NCBI GenBank assembly: GCA_963575745.1 | Contig: CAUYUJ010015514.1 | Location: 95,782 to 159,781, forward strand | DNA from: Prorocentrum cordatum | Lineage: Eukaryota > Sar > Dinophyceae > Prorocentrales > Prorocentraceae | Direction: 5' to 3' | Length of the DNA stretch: 64,000 bases | Shown: positions 33,307 to 44,370 of the stretch, in pieces | Layout: each line of letters starts with the position of its first letter | Numbering within the stretch: the first letter of the stretch is position 1 | Program-made: the position numbers and the translations under genes | The notes under the pieces: model-generated | What the model saw: only the letters and a program-made list of their open reading frames with translations | Told to the model about the DNA's origin: nothing | Databases searched by the model: none

Positions 33307-35297
33307 CCCAAACCCCTCACCCGGGAGCTGGATTCGGTCGATTCGGAGGGGGGGGGTCTATCCGGGCTCCTCGGGGGGGGGCTTTGCTCCAGAAATTCTG
33401 CCGGGGGGGGGGCATCCAGGGCTTGAAAACGGACTACGAAGGACCCAAAAGACTTCCAAGACGGTCCGAGAAGGCCCGAGTCGCCGAAACATCGTCCCAA
33501 GACGCCCAAGATGGCCTCCAGACGGCCCAAGATGCCTCCAAGACGCTCCAAGAGGCGTCTGAGAGACCTCCCACCAGGGCCCCAGGAGGCCAAAATCGAG
33601 ATGCCAAAATCGTTGATTTCAGTATTTTTTCCTAAATTTTGCCTTTCTCCCCTTTTCGGGCTTCCGACGCTCCAAGACGGCCCAAAAGGCCCCAAAGACC
33701 GCCTCAAGACGGCACAACAAGCCCCCGAGAAGGCCCAAGACGGCACAAGAGGGCCCAGACACGAGTCAAGAGAACCTCAAGATAGCCCAGGAGGCCTCCA
33801 AGAGGGTTCCAAGAGGGGACCAAGAAGGGGACCACGAACCGAAAATTTGAGCTTTCCGCCCCAAGAGGCTCCTGGGATTCCCCAAGAGGCCCTCAAGGGC
33901 CTTCACGAGGTCCCCACGAGACTCCTAAGAGCCCCAAAAGAGGCCCCAAGAGGCGCCTCCAAGACGCTCTAAGAGGCTTCGACGAGACTTCCCACCAAGG
34001 CCCCACGAGGCCAAAATCCTTAATCATCATGTGTTGTTTCAAAGCTTGTGGCTTTCTCGCCTTTTCGGGCGTCCGACGATCCACGACATCCCCAGAAAAC
34101 CCCCCAAACCGCCTTAAGACGGCCCGTCACGCCCCCGAGAAGGTCCCGCGACGGCCCAAGAGGGCCAGAACACAGGTCAAGAGGGCCTCAAGACAGCCCA
34201 AGAAGCCTCCAAGAAGGCTCCAAGAAGTGCCAAAGAAGGGGCCCACGAACCGAAAATTCAAGCTCTCCGCCCCAAGAAGCCCCCAGGATGGCCCAAGAGG
34301 CCCTCCAGGGGCTTCACGAGGCCCCCACGAGACTCCAAAGAGCCCCAAAAGAGGCCCCAAGAGGTCCCCAAACAGCCCCCCAGAGGCCGCCAAACTGCCT
34401 CGGGAAGGCCCCAGCGACGCTTCTCACGAGATCCCACCGCACAACCAAGAGGCTTCTGAGCCACAGCCCAGGCACGGTGGCGGGATGGGCCGAATGCCAC
34501 CAGATCCGCCGCCCCCTGCTTGCAGGGGTGCACGGCGTGCTGGATGATTCAGGTTTTGGTTTTGGTTCTTTTTCTAAAAGAACTCCCCAATGGGCTTCGG
34601 CCCGTCCCGCCGGCCACCCGCAAATTGGCCCAAAACCCATCTCTCAATGCCCAAAAACGGCCGTTTCGCTCGGGACATCCTCAAAAAATCGCGAAGATGG
34701 CCCAAGATGGCCTCCAAGTCCGCCCGAGATGGTCCAAGACGGCCTCCAAAACGGCCCAAGAGAGTCCAAGACGGCCCAAGACGGCCCAAGAGGCCCCCCA
34801 GAGGCCTCCCAGACGGCCCAAGAGGCCTCCAAGAGGTCCTCCAGGAGAGTCCGAAGAGGCCAAAATCATTGATTTTCCCTTGGTTTTTGAAGGATTTTGG
34901 CATTTGCGCCTTTTCGGCTCTCCGACGGCTCAAGACGGCCCAAGAAGCCCCCAAGATCGCCCAAGAGGCCCCCAAGAGAGCCCCATGATGGCCCAAGTGG
35001 CCTCCAAGATGGCCCCTAGAGGGCCCCAAGAGGGCCCAAGAGGCCTCCAACACGCCCAAGATGGCCTCCCAGACGCCCAAGATGGCCTCCAAGACGGCCC
35101 TGGAGCATTCCAAGCGGGCCCCAAGTCGGCCCATAGAGGCCCCCCAAACGGCTTCCGACGGCTTCAGACGTGCCAGGAACCCACCAAGATGGCCGAAGTT
35201 GGCTCGAAGCTGGCCCGAGACGGCCCAAAAAGCCCCAAAGATCGCCCAAAGCTTGCCCAAGAGGCCTCCAAGACGGCCAAGATGACCTTCAAGATGC

Positions 35298-35344
35298 CCA
35301 CGTGTTCCCCGAAGGCTTTCCAAACCGATTCGGGGAACACGTGG
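35298..35344. repeat. Perfect 16-bp stem hairpin of the satellite module
   Basis: CCACGTGTTCCCCGAA (35298-35313) pairs exactly with TTCGGGGAACACGTGG (35329-35344) across a 15-nt loop. A copy at 36336-36382 differs by one stem base. Decayed copies are at about 38325-38370 and 51955-52005. Confidence 0.9.
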
Positions 35345-35402
35345 TCCGATAGCTTGGCAGGTCTGGCCTCAACGTTCGGCCACATAGGCGCTTCCAAAAA
35401 GG

Positions 35403-35452
35403 CAGGGGGCGGCGGTGATTCGCCGTAGGCGTCTTCGATCCGCCGCCCCCTG
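35403..35452. repeat. Perfect 13-bp stem hairpin adjacent to the first
   Basis: CAGGGGGCGGCGG (35403-35415) and CCGCCGCCCCCTG (35440-35452) are exact inverses. The loop contains GATTCGCCGTAGGCGTCTTC. Copies lie near 36440-36490 and 38430-38480. At 52060-52095 only the left arm remains. CTTTCGGTTTTGG and a CCAAAAGAACTCCCC segment usually follow. Confidence 0.9.
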
Positions 35453-37953
35453 TCGATTCATCGCAGGGGTGCCTGGCGCGCTGGATCCTTTCGGTTTTGG
35501 TGCTGGTTCTTTCTCCAAAAGAACTCCCCCTGGCGCTTCGGCCCGTCCCGCCGGGGTCCCAGGAGCGCAAACTCCACGACAAATCTTCCCTGAAACGGCC
35601 GTTTCGCTCGGGACGTCCTCAACAAATCGCGAAGATGGCCCAAGATGGCCTCCAAGTCCGCCCAAGATGGTCCAAGACGGCCTCCAAGACGACCCAAGAG
35701 AGTCCAAGACGGCCCAAGACGGCCCAAGAGGCCCCCCAGAGGCCTCCCAGACGGCCCAAGAGGCCTCCAAGAGGTCCTCCAGGAGGGGCCGAAGATGCCA
35801 AAACCATTGATTTTTCTGAGGTTGTTGAAGGATTTTGGGATGTGCTTCTTCTCGGCATTCCGACGGCTCAAGACGGCCCAAGAGGCCCCCAAGATCGCCC
35901 AAGAGGCCCCCAAGAGGGCCCCATGACGGCCCAAAAGGCTCCGAGATGGCCCCAAGACGGCCCAAGAGGCCTCCAACACGCCCAAGATGGCCTCCAAGAC
36001 GCCCAAGATGGCCTCTAAGACGGCCCCGAAGCGCCCCAAGAGGGTCCTCCGTTGGCCCAGAAAGGCTCCCAAGACGGCTCCCGACGGCGTCAGACGTGCC
36101 AGGAATCCACCAAGATGGCCGAAGTTGGCTCGAAGCTGGCCCAAGAGGCCCCCAAGAGGGCCTCCAGGAAGGCCAGAAGAGGCCAATAACATTGATTTTC
36201 CTTTGGTTTTTGACGGATTTTGATATTTCCTTCATTTCGGCCTTCCGACGGCCCGAGACGGCCCAAGAGCCCCCAAAGATCGCCGAAAGATCGCCCAAGA
36301 GGCCTCCAAGACGGCCAAGATGATCTTCAAGATGCCCACGTGTTCCCCGAAGGCTTTCCAAACCGATTCGGGGAACACATGGTCCGATGGCTTGGCAGGT
36401 CTGGCCTCAACGTTCGGCCACATAGGCGCTTCCAACAAGGCAGGGGGCGGCGGTGGTTCGCCGTAGGCGTCTTCGATCCGCCGCCCCCTGTCGATTCATC
36501 GCAGGGGTGCCTGGCGTGCTGGACCCTTTCGGTTTTTCGTTTTGGTTTTTTCCAAAAGAACTCCCCCTGGCGCTTTGGCCCGTCCCGCCGGGGTCCCGGG
36601 AGGATTGCCCAGGACCCCAACGTCCACAAACAATCCTCCAAGACGGCTCAAGATGGCGCGCAAGATGGCCACGTTGGCCCAAGATGGCCTCCAAGATGGC
36701 CTCCAAGTCCGCCCAAGATGGTCCACGACGGCCTCCAGGACGGCCCAAGAGAGTCCAAGACGGCCCAAGAGGCCCCCCAGAGGCCTCCCAGACGGCCCAA
36801 GAGGCCTCCAAGAGGTCCTCCAGGAGGGCCCGAAGAGGCCAAAATCATTGATTTTCCTAAGGTTGTTGAAGGATTTTGGGATGTGCTTCTTCTCGGCATT
36901 CCGACGGCTCAAGACAGCCCAAGAGGCCCCCAAGATCGCCCAAGAGGCCCCCAAGATGGCCCCATGACGGCCCAAGTGGCCTCCAAGACGGCCCCAAGAG
37001 GGCCCCAAGACGGCCCAAGAGGCCTCCAACACGCTCAAGATGGCCTCCAAGACGCCCAAGATGGCCTCTAAGACGGCCCCGAAGCGCTTCAAGAGGGCCT
37101 TAAGTCGGCCCAGAAAGGCCACTAAGACGGCTTCCGACGGCGTCAGACGTGCCAGGAACCCACCAAGATGGCAGAAGTTGGCTCAAGGCTGGCCCAAAAT
37201 GGCCCCCAAGAAGGCCTCCAGGAAGGCCAGAAGAGGCCAAAAACAGTGATTGTCAAGGTATTTGACGGATTTTGGCATTTCCTTTTTAGCCTTCCGATGG
37301 CCCGAGACGGCCCAAGAGCCCCCAAAGATCGCCGAAAGATCGCCCAAGAGGCCTCCAAGATGGCCCCAGAACGGTCCAAGAGGGCCCTAAGACGGAGCCC
37401 AAATGGCCTCTAATACGGCTAAGATCGCCCCAAGATGCCTCCAAGACGGCCCAATATGCACCCAAGATGGCCTCAAGATGGACCAAGACGGCCCACGAGG
37501 CCCCCAAGAGGCCTCCAAGACGGCCAAGAGGCCAAAATAAGTGATGTTCCTCTGGTTTTTGAAAGATTTTGGCATTTGCTTCTTCTCGGCATTCCGACGG
37601 CTCAAGACGGCGCAAGAGGCCCCCAAGATCGCCCAAGAGGCCCCCAAGATGGCCCCATGACGGCCCAAAAGGCCCCCAAGACGCCCCCAAGAGGGCCCCA
37701 AACAGCTCAAGAGGCCTCCAAGACGCCCAAGATGGCCTCTAAGAACCCCTGATATGCCCCAAGAGGGCCCCAAGACGACCCAGACAGGCCCCCAAGACGG
37801 ATTCCGACGGCGTCAGACAAGCCAGGAACGCCCTCAGACGGCCAAAGAGGCCCTCAAGAAACCCCCAAAGGCCCCCCAAAACCCTACAGGAGGCCCCCAA
37901 GAAGCTCCCAGGAGGCCCCAAGAGTGCCGCAAGAGGCTCCCGAGAGGCCTGCG

Positions 37954-38290
37954 CCTCCTCCTCCTCCTCCTCCTCCTCCTCCTCCTCCTCCTCCCCTTCC
38001 TCCTCCTCCTCCTCCTCCTCTCCTCCTCCTCCCTCCTCCTCCTCCCTCCTCCTCCTCCTCCTCCTCCTCCTCCTCCTCCTCCTCCTCCTCCTCCCTCCTC
38101 CTCCTCCTCCTCCTCCTCCTCCTCCTCCCTCCTCCTCCTCCTCCTCCTCCTCCTCCTCCTCCTCCTCCTCCTCCTCCTCCTCCTCCTCCTCCTCCTCCTC
38201 CTCCTCCTCCTCCTCCTCCTCCTCCTCCTCCTCCTCCTCCTCCTCCTCCTCCTCCTCCTCCTCTCTTCCTCCTCCTCTTCCTTTTTCCTC
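37954..38290. repeat. (CTC)n microsatellite
   Basis: About 335 bp of nearly pure CTC/TCC. It interrupts the last copy of the satellite module, as the module resumes at 38325. Poly-Leu, poly-Pro and poly-Glu frames here are artefacts. Confidence 0.97.
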
Positions 38291-38599
38291 ATCCTCCCCC
38301 TCCTCCTCTTCTTGCTCCCCCATGCGTTCCCCCAAGTCTTTCCAAACCGACTCGGGGAACAACTGGCCCGATAGCTTGGCCAAGCTCTGGCCCAGCTGTC
38401 GGCCACAGAAACAGAAGCGCTTCCAAAGGGGCAGGGGGCGGCGGTGATTCGCCGTAGGCGTCTTCGATCCGCCGCCCCCTGTCGATTCATCGCAAGGGTG
38501 CCTGGCGTGCTAGACCCTTTCGGTTTCGGTTTTAGCTCTTTTTCCAAAATAAACCCCCTGGGGTTTCGGCCCGTCCCGCCGGCCACCCGGAAATAGCTC

Positions 38600-39390
38600 C
38601 CAGACCCGGTTCCAAATGGTTTGTCATGGGGAGATGCAAATGCATGCCATCAAGTGGTCATGTTGGCCTCCCCGGACAATTCTTTCATGGGGCCCCCTTT
38701 GCCATCCACATAAGCGTCTCCTTACACTTGTGTATAATGGATCACCAATAAAATACGGATTCATGTAGAACTGATGCGACCGAAACGTGTGATTTGCACA
38801 TATGCAGATCAGCCCAAATGGTGATATTGACATGTACCTCTCGCCCAAAACGCCGTTCAAACGATCATGGCAACGCGTATTCGACGTCTCAGCGCGTTGC
38901 GTGGCAACGCACACCCACGTGAAAACACATCGACGCTCATAACACATTGCGCACGACAGTGGAAACGCCATATCTTGCCACTTGTCGAACACCCCGTTTG
39001 GCGCCACGCATTAGGCGAGGCGGGCTCGACGCTCGAGAAAGCAACGTGGCGACTCGGAGGAGAAGGAGGAGAGAGAAGTAGGAGGAAGGGGGGGAAAGGG
39101 GAGAGAGCGGAGGAGGAGGAGGAGGAGGGGGAAGAAGCGGAGCGGGGAGAGGGCGGGGGGGGGAGAAGCGAGGGGGGCGAGGAGGAGGGGGAGGTTACAA
39201 CGATGGCTGTGACAATGCTTGGATCGATCTGCGCTGCTATCGATCGCTGTGCCACGGCAGCGTGTCTGCCTCCGTACTTCTACCTAGCTACTTCGGGTGA
39301 TGCTACCACGAGGCGGCAAGAGCGCGCTGAGCCCACATGCGCTCGCGAGGACTGGTGTGCACCAGTCAGCCGCCTGATTCTTACATAGAT
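38600..39390. other. Unassigned spacer with GGA-rich tract
   Basis: 38600-39050 is unique-looking with no convincing frame. 39055-39195 is GGA/GGGA-rich. The rest leads to the stop codon of the minus-strand gene at 39393. Confidence 0.4.
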
Positions 39391-39392
39391 TT

Positions 39393-42300
39393 TCACATGC
39401 ACAAATACTTGGGGCAGGCCTTTACGCCGCCCATGGATTTAGCGTGGCCCTTGGCCGTTCCCTTCGGGATGGCCACGGGCTTCGCCTTCTCCGCTGCGCT
39501 GGCCGCAGCTGCGTTGGAGGCGGCACGCTTCTCGGCCTGGCGCACATCATAGAGTCCCTTCGACTCTCTCTGAACAGCCTTACTGACGGAGTATTCCTCT
39601 GGCGTTTTCGGTTTGACAAGCATCGCGCCCTTGAGCCCGAGCGCATCAGGGTGGGGCGTCAGGTAGAACATCCAGGCCTTCAGCTTGATCTCCTTCAGGC
39701 CCTTTGCGGCCCGTGCCCTCGAGCGGGATCGTCAAATGGAAGCACTCCCGCCGCGTGTCCAGGGTAGCCCACTCGCCATCTGCGCGAACGTCGGCCCCAG
39801 CATCCACTGGCGCCGCCGCTACCTTCTTGCCACCCTGCTTCTTCATGTCGGGAACTGCCCATGTAGGGGTCATGAACGGGTTGAAAGGGGACTGGTAGTT
39901 CTTGCCATCCATGCTCACCTTGAGCCCGCCGATCTCGGTCAAGAGGAAGGCGGTCTCGCTCGGCGCAAGCACGACGTCCCCCAGGTAGTTGAAGCGTGTG
40001 CTCGGCGAGAGCGACTCCGCATAAAAGGGCGCTATCTTTCTCGCATACGTGCGCCCACCCAGAATCAACGCACATGCCTCCGCCAGGAGAGAACCTCTTC
40101 AGGATGCCGACGGCAAGCTGGGACATTATGATCTTGAGCATGGTGGGGGAAAGCGTGCATCCAACAAGTGGCTGAGACAAGAAATCTCCGATGTAGCGTT
40201 TCTGCGTGTCCAAGGGCGCTTTCGCTGCTTCGTGGCCCTCAACCTTCACGGGCACGAGCTGCGCCTGCTCCTCATTGTTGGTGGTATTTCCCGTCTGGGT
40301 CGCTGGCTCGCCCGCTGCATCTGCCGTCGCCTCCTGCGGGGGCTTGGGAGCTTCAGGGCTCAGGCTGTCGCCGTCTCCACTCGCCCCGCCTGCCGATGAC
40401 GCCGCGGCAGCCGAGTCGGCGTCATCATCATCTCCACGCACGCTGAGCCAGAAGGTCACCCTCTCGGACTCCTTCGCGATGGTGGTCGCGTCGGCGACCT
40501 GGAGCAGCTTCGCGTCGGCGTCGGAAGCCGACGCAAGTAGCTTCTCGACGCGGGCCGTCGCGCTGCCTGGAAGGGATCCACCGCGCGCCTCCTGGACAGC
40601 GATCGCGACCATCCTGGAGCGCATGGCGAAGAAGCGGCAGGCACCGTCGCAGTCGACGAAGATCTCGTCGATCGTGTCCCTCATGTCACCGTCGGCGGGG
40701 GGCGCGTCCTGGGCGGCCCCGGGTCTTTGCATTCGGCTAGGGTTCTAGAAACATCCTGGAGGAAGCCCACAGGACCCCCAACGTGAAGATGTTTCCCCCT
40801 CCCTCCCTCCCTCCCTCCCTCCCCCCCCCTCCCCCTCCGCCCGTGCCCGCGGCGCCCCCTCCCTCCGCCTCGCCCTCGCCCTCCTGTCTCCATCCTTCGA
40901 CGCAGACGTGGGAGGGGGGGGGGGGGGGCGCGAGGTGTCCTGGCGGTGGATCGGCTGGGCGCTCAACTTGGCCATGCGCAACCAATCGGCCTCGAAGATC
41001 TTCGTCGCGTGCTCCCAGATGCGCTCGAGCGCGCCCTCAAGCGTCAGACCGTCGAAGCCACTGCTGCCATGCGCAATGTGCGCAATCATCTCCTTCACCA
41101 CGGGCGCAGATTTCCAGCCGCACTCCGTGTCAAGCCCGCAGCCGTTCGTAAAAGCTCGGGGGCGCATCATCATCGTGGCGCCCACGAAAAGCCGCTTGAA
41201 CCTCCGAGCGCGGCGAACGAGGGCTGGTTGATCTCCTTCCACAGATTGCTTCCCATGCTTCCTCTCTGGCGAGTCCATCTGGATGTCGGGCCCAGCGTCA
41301 ACTTGGGACACCTCGGCCACGTGCGCCTGGAGGGAGAAGCCACACTCGACAGCAGGCAAATGCTCGAGGGCAGCATCGCTGCGGAATTCTAGGCGCGACC
41401 GAACCACTCCTTCGCCGATGGCCTTGTGGCACTGGCCCCATCTGCGGTAGGTCTCGCTGGGTCCGCCGAAGAGGTGCGTGAGCGCAACTCGCGCCGATTG
41501 GTCGAGGATGCGACCTTTGCAGCAGAGGCCCATGGACCCATGGAGGAAGTAGTTGAATGGCGCGACCACAGCTGCCTTGTACGTCTGGATCCACGTTGCT
41601 GGCTCGGCAGACTCTCGCTCCCGAGCCTCTCGCTCCCGAGCCAGCGCTGTCTTCGCGTCGTCCGTCGTCAGAACGTTGGCACCAGCGTCGGTGGCATGGT
41701 CGGCGGCGCTCTTGGCCGTGCGCCTTCTCTTGGCTGCCTGTCCATCTTTCTTGGGTGCCTTCTCTCTCTGGCTCGCGCGAGCCGTCGCCCCAGGAACTGT
41801 CTGCGTCAACAGAGCCAGGAGGTCGTCGATCTCGTTTGCGGCCTTGCCCCTGAAATTCTGAGTCAACGGCCACACCCCGTCAATGATTTCGCCCGCCTCG
41901 CTGCCACCGTCCATGGGGAAGCACGCTCCAAACCCGACGAACAACATGCTCCCCCACACTTGAAGATCAGCGCGGGTCTCGAAGAACGCACGGCCCTTCG
42001 ACATGGCGGCAACCCAGGCACGGCAGCACTCGATGCTCTTGTACATGTCCTGGTAGATATGCAGGTCAGTGACGCCCGCGGCATCGTCCAGCCATTCGGA
42101 AAACTCCTCGGTCAGGTCCCACTTGGCCATGGCATGGTACACTATCTTGGAGGCGTTGTAGCACTCCCACTTGGTTGAATACTTCTCTCCGTAGTTCTCC
42201 TTGACGTACTTTGAATACAAGTTGTGGTAGGAGTACTGCCCCTTGGTCGCGACTGTTCGAGATGACTGCTTGTGGGCATCGAGGAAGTTGCCAAAACCTG

Positions 42301-42829
42301 CCTCGACATGTGGAACAGACGTGGTCATGTCTGCGGGCGTGTTGGCGATGCCGTCATGGAACTTGTTCATATGCTTGACGATCTCCATTGTCACCTCGAT
42401 CGGCATGTTGCGAGGCCAGACGGCAACCTTATAGCCTTCAGCAAGACACCGCTCAACATGTGTATTCTTGGGGTCCTGCTTGTGGGCCATGTAGAAAGCC
42501 ATCGCCAGCTGCTCCCCAGCGAGCAGCTCAGTCCGATCACCAACTGCGTAGCCGCATGGCTCGCCACGAGCACTGTAGTCGATGCCCTCGCTGAGCATGC
42601 GCCCGCAGTACTTGCGCTGGGCGGAGCGGACGTTCCGAACATTTTCAGGAGAGCCAGAGATGAGTGGATTCCCCGTGCCGTCAAACCACGGACGACACTG
42701 GACCTCCCTTGGGAAATCCTCCGTTGTCTTATTCCAGATCTCACCTTCGTCCTTCGCATCGGGCCAGCGTGCTTGCACGCTCGGGCGAGGGCCGTAAAGG
42801 TGCTCGCTCTGGGCTGCAGGTGGCGGCAT
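39393..42829 (-). pseudogene. Retroposed dinoflagellate gene, unknown family (two frameshifts)
   Basis: The ATG is at 42827-42829, 79 bp after a spliced-leader relic. One frame runs from there to about 40070 with one stop (40745-40747) that lies in a G/A-rich low-complexity stretch (40760-40935). Protein-like segments include PREVQCRPWFDGTGNPLISG, KVAVWPRNMPIEVTMEIVKH, a Lys/Arg-rich KKDGQAAKRRRTAKSA (possible nuclear signal), and MRDTIDEIFVDCDGACRFFA. Near 40070 a 1-nt shift continues as LILGGRTYARKIAPFYAESL. Near 39705 another continues as GLKEIKLKAWMFYLTPHPD, ending CPKYLCM. Total about 1,140 residues. No introns are evident and no domain is recognised. The low-complexity part could be an insertion or a retained intron. 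Confidence 0.65.
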
Positions 42830-42908
42830 TGCTTGATAATGTTGTGCGCAAGTGCACGGCCGCAGAGAAGTGCTGGCTGTGCTGGCGCGAGCTTGCTGTC
42901 AAACCGAT

Positions 42909-42928
42909 TTGAGCCAAAACGGCTACGG
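42909..42928 (-). other. Spliced-leader relic at the 5' end of the retroposed gene
   Basis: The minus strand reads CCGTAGCCGTTTTGGCTCAA, identical to the dinoflagellate spliced leader except one internal A-to-G change. The next base is A instead of G. A genomic copy fused upstream of an ATG-initiated frame is the signature of an mRNA that was trans-spliced, reverse transcribed and reinserted. Confidence 0.88.
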
Positions 42929-42929
42929 G

Positions 42930-44370
42930 CGACATGTCATCGCCGAATGAAGGAGGTGACCACCCTCGTGCCGCCTCCGCATCCCAACTGGGGCGGCTCT
43001 GCACGCTGCTTTCGCCGACGAAAGAAGAGGAGGGAGGATGGGGATGAAATGGGGGACCGACGGAGTGGAGGAGTGAATAGGACGGAGGACAGAGAGCAAG
43101 GAGGCACGGCCTCCTGCCGAGCGAGCGGCCCTCCCGCTCCCTTCGGCTGAAAATCAGGAGGGAACGCGTTTGAGAATTTCTGCGCTACTGCAGTTTTTCT
43201 CAAAAGTGTTCCCTCCCAGCTGCGAGCGACGGGGGACGGCAGCCGGCGTTGGCGACCAGTCTGTAGCGATGGTTACAGCGACGACGGCCCCGACACGACG
43301 GTGCGTGCACGCGCCCTCTCGGGCCCGCAGGCCGTGCAAAAGGGGCTTTGGCCGCGCGGGCCAAGACAAAATCCTTGACTCGAACAGTTAGTTGCTCGAG
43401 GCTCAGGCATCGAGACTCTCGCGGCCCGCCCGCGCCAGAAAGGCAACGAACGGTAGGTGCTCAGGGTTGTTTTGGTAATGATTTGCACCGGTCGCGGGAC
43501 CCTGGAAACCAGTTCAAGATTTTTGCAGCGGCTGATGCCGCTCCTGCGTTGATAATCTCGCGCGCCCAGAGTGCCTTTTTTTGTGCGGCAATTGGCGCCG
43601 CCCCCGACGACCCCCTTCTGAAAGATGTCTTTCTGGGAAGGGTAGTTTGAAAGAAATCGGGTGGATTTCTTTCGCAGGGGGGGTCTGTGCCAGAAATGGC
43701 GAGGAATTCTTTCACGAGGGAGGGTTCTGCGAAAGAAAGCGGGGAAAAATCTTTCAGACGGGTGCTTACAGAAAGAAATATTTCACGGGGCGCTCTCTGG
43801 GCAAACAATTCTGACTTGTCCACTTGTGTTTTATGTGTGTTTTTGTTCACCTGGTGAATTGCTGAGCGAATGCGGATTTGAAATAATGTGTCGCTCGGAC
43901 GTCGGCTGGGCCTCGATGTCCACTGTTGTTCGATTGTTTTGTCTTGGTCTAACTAAGCTGGAACACCCATGGCACGACAGAGTGGACGACCCACAACGCA
44001 CATGACCCTTCATATTGTGATCAACATGTTGGTTCACGGAATGTGCGACCAGTCCTTGCCAACACTTACAACGCCAGATCTCACGCAAAGCCGACACAAG
44101 CCATCTGCGAAAATTGATGGCGCTGGGACGTCGCGAAGCGCGACGTTCGAAAAAATAACGTGTCGTCGGCGACGTTCACCAACTTATCGACGCAGGGACC
44201 GCGCGCAGTACTCAAGCAGAAGGTGCACGTCTGTTGCACGCCAGGCATGCCCTTACATACAAAATTATGCTACCGAGGAACCCCACATACTTATTTCAGA
44301 TCCTGCGTGGTCATATCATGTTGCACCAAGCGCAGCCTCCTGGCAGTGTCGTTCGCCTCTGTGGCGTCGG
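42930..44370. other. Unassigned region, no recognisable gene
   Basis: Contains a patch of repeated GAAAGAAA/TTCTTTC words (43640-43800) able to pair with one another, but no convincing coding frame on either strand. Confidence 0.4.

Larger units (their letters stand above)
33330..37935. repeat. GGCCCAAGA-rich satellite with about 1 kb higher-order period
   Basis: Short units of 9-12 bp (GACGGCCCAAGAGGCCTCC and variants) fill the region. Superimposed is a period of about 1.04 kb seen from 34.5 kb: the hairpin module at 35298 recurs at 36336, and the GCCAAAATCATTGATTTTCC segment and TTCGGCATTCCGACGGCTC segment also recur. Open frames of 100-300 codons (Pro/Arg/Lys-rich forward, Gly/Leu/Trp-rich reverse) are artefacts of stop-poor repeats. 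Confidence 0.92.

Noticed and set aside
37180-37195. TTGGCTCAAGG as a partial spliced leader
   Set aside because: It is a one-base variant of a satellite word (TTGGCTCGAAG) found in sister copies.
33288-37773. Many 100-330 codon frames in the satellite (Pro/Lys/Arg forward, Leu/Gly/Trp reverse)
   Set aside because: Short GGCCCAAGA-type units lack stops in most frames. The frames shift with unit-length changes and show no conserved start.
42540-42565. CGTAGCCGCATGGCTC as a third spliced-leader relic
   Set aside because: It lies inside a coherent coding frame on the other strand (GEPCGYAVGD) and matches the leader only in two short blocks.
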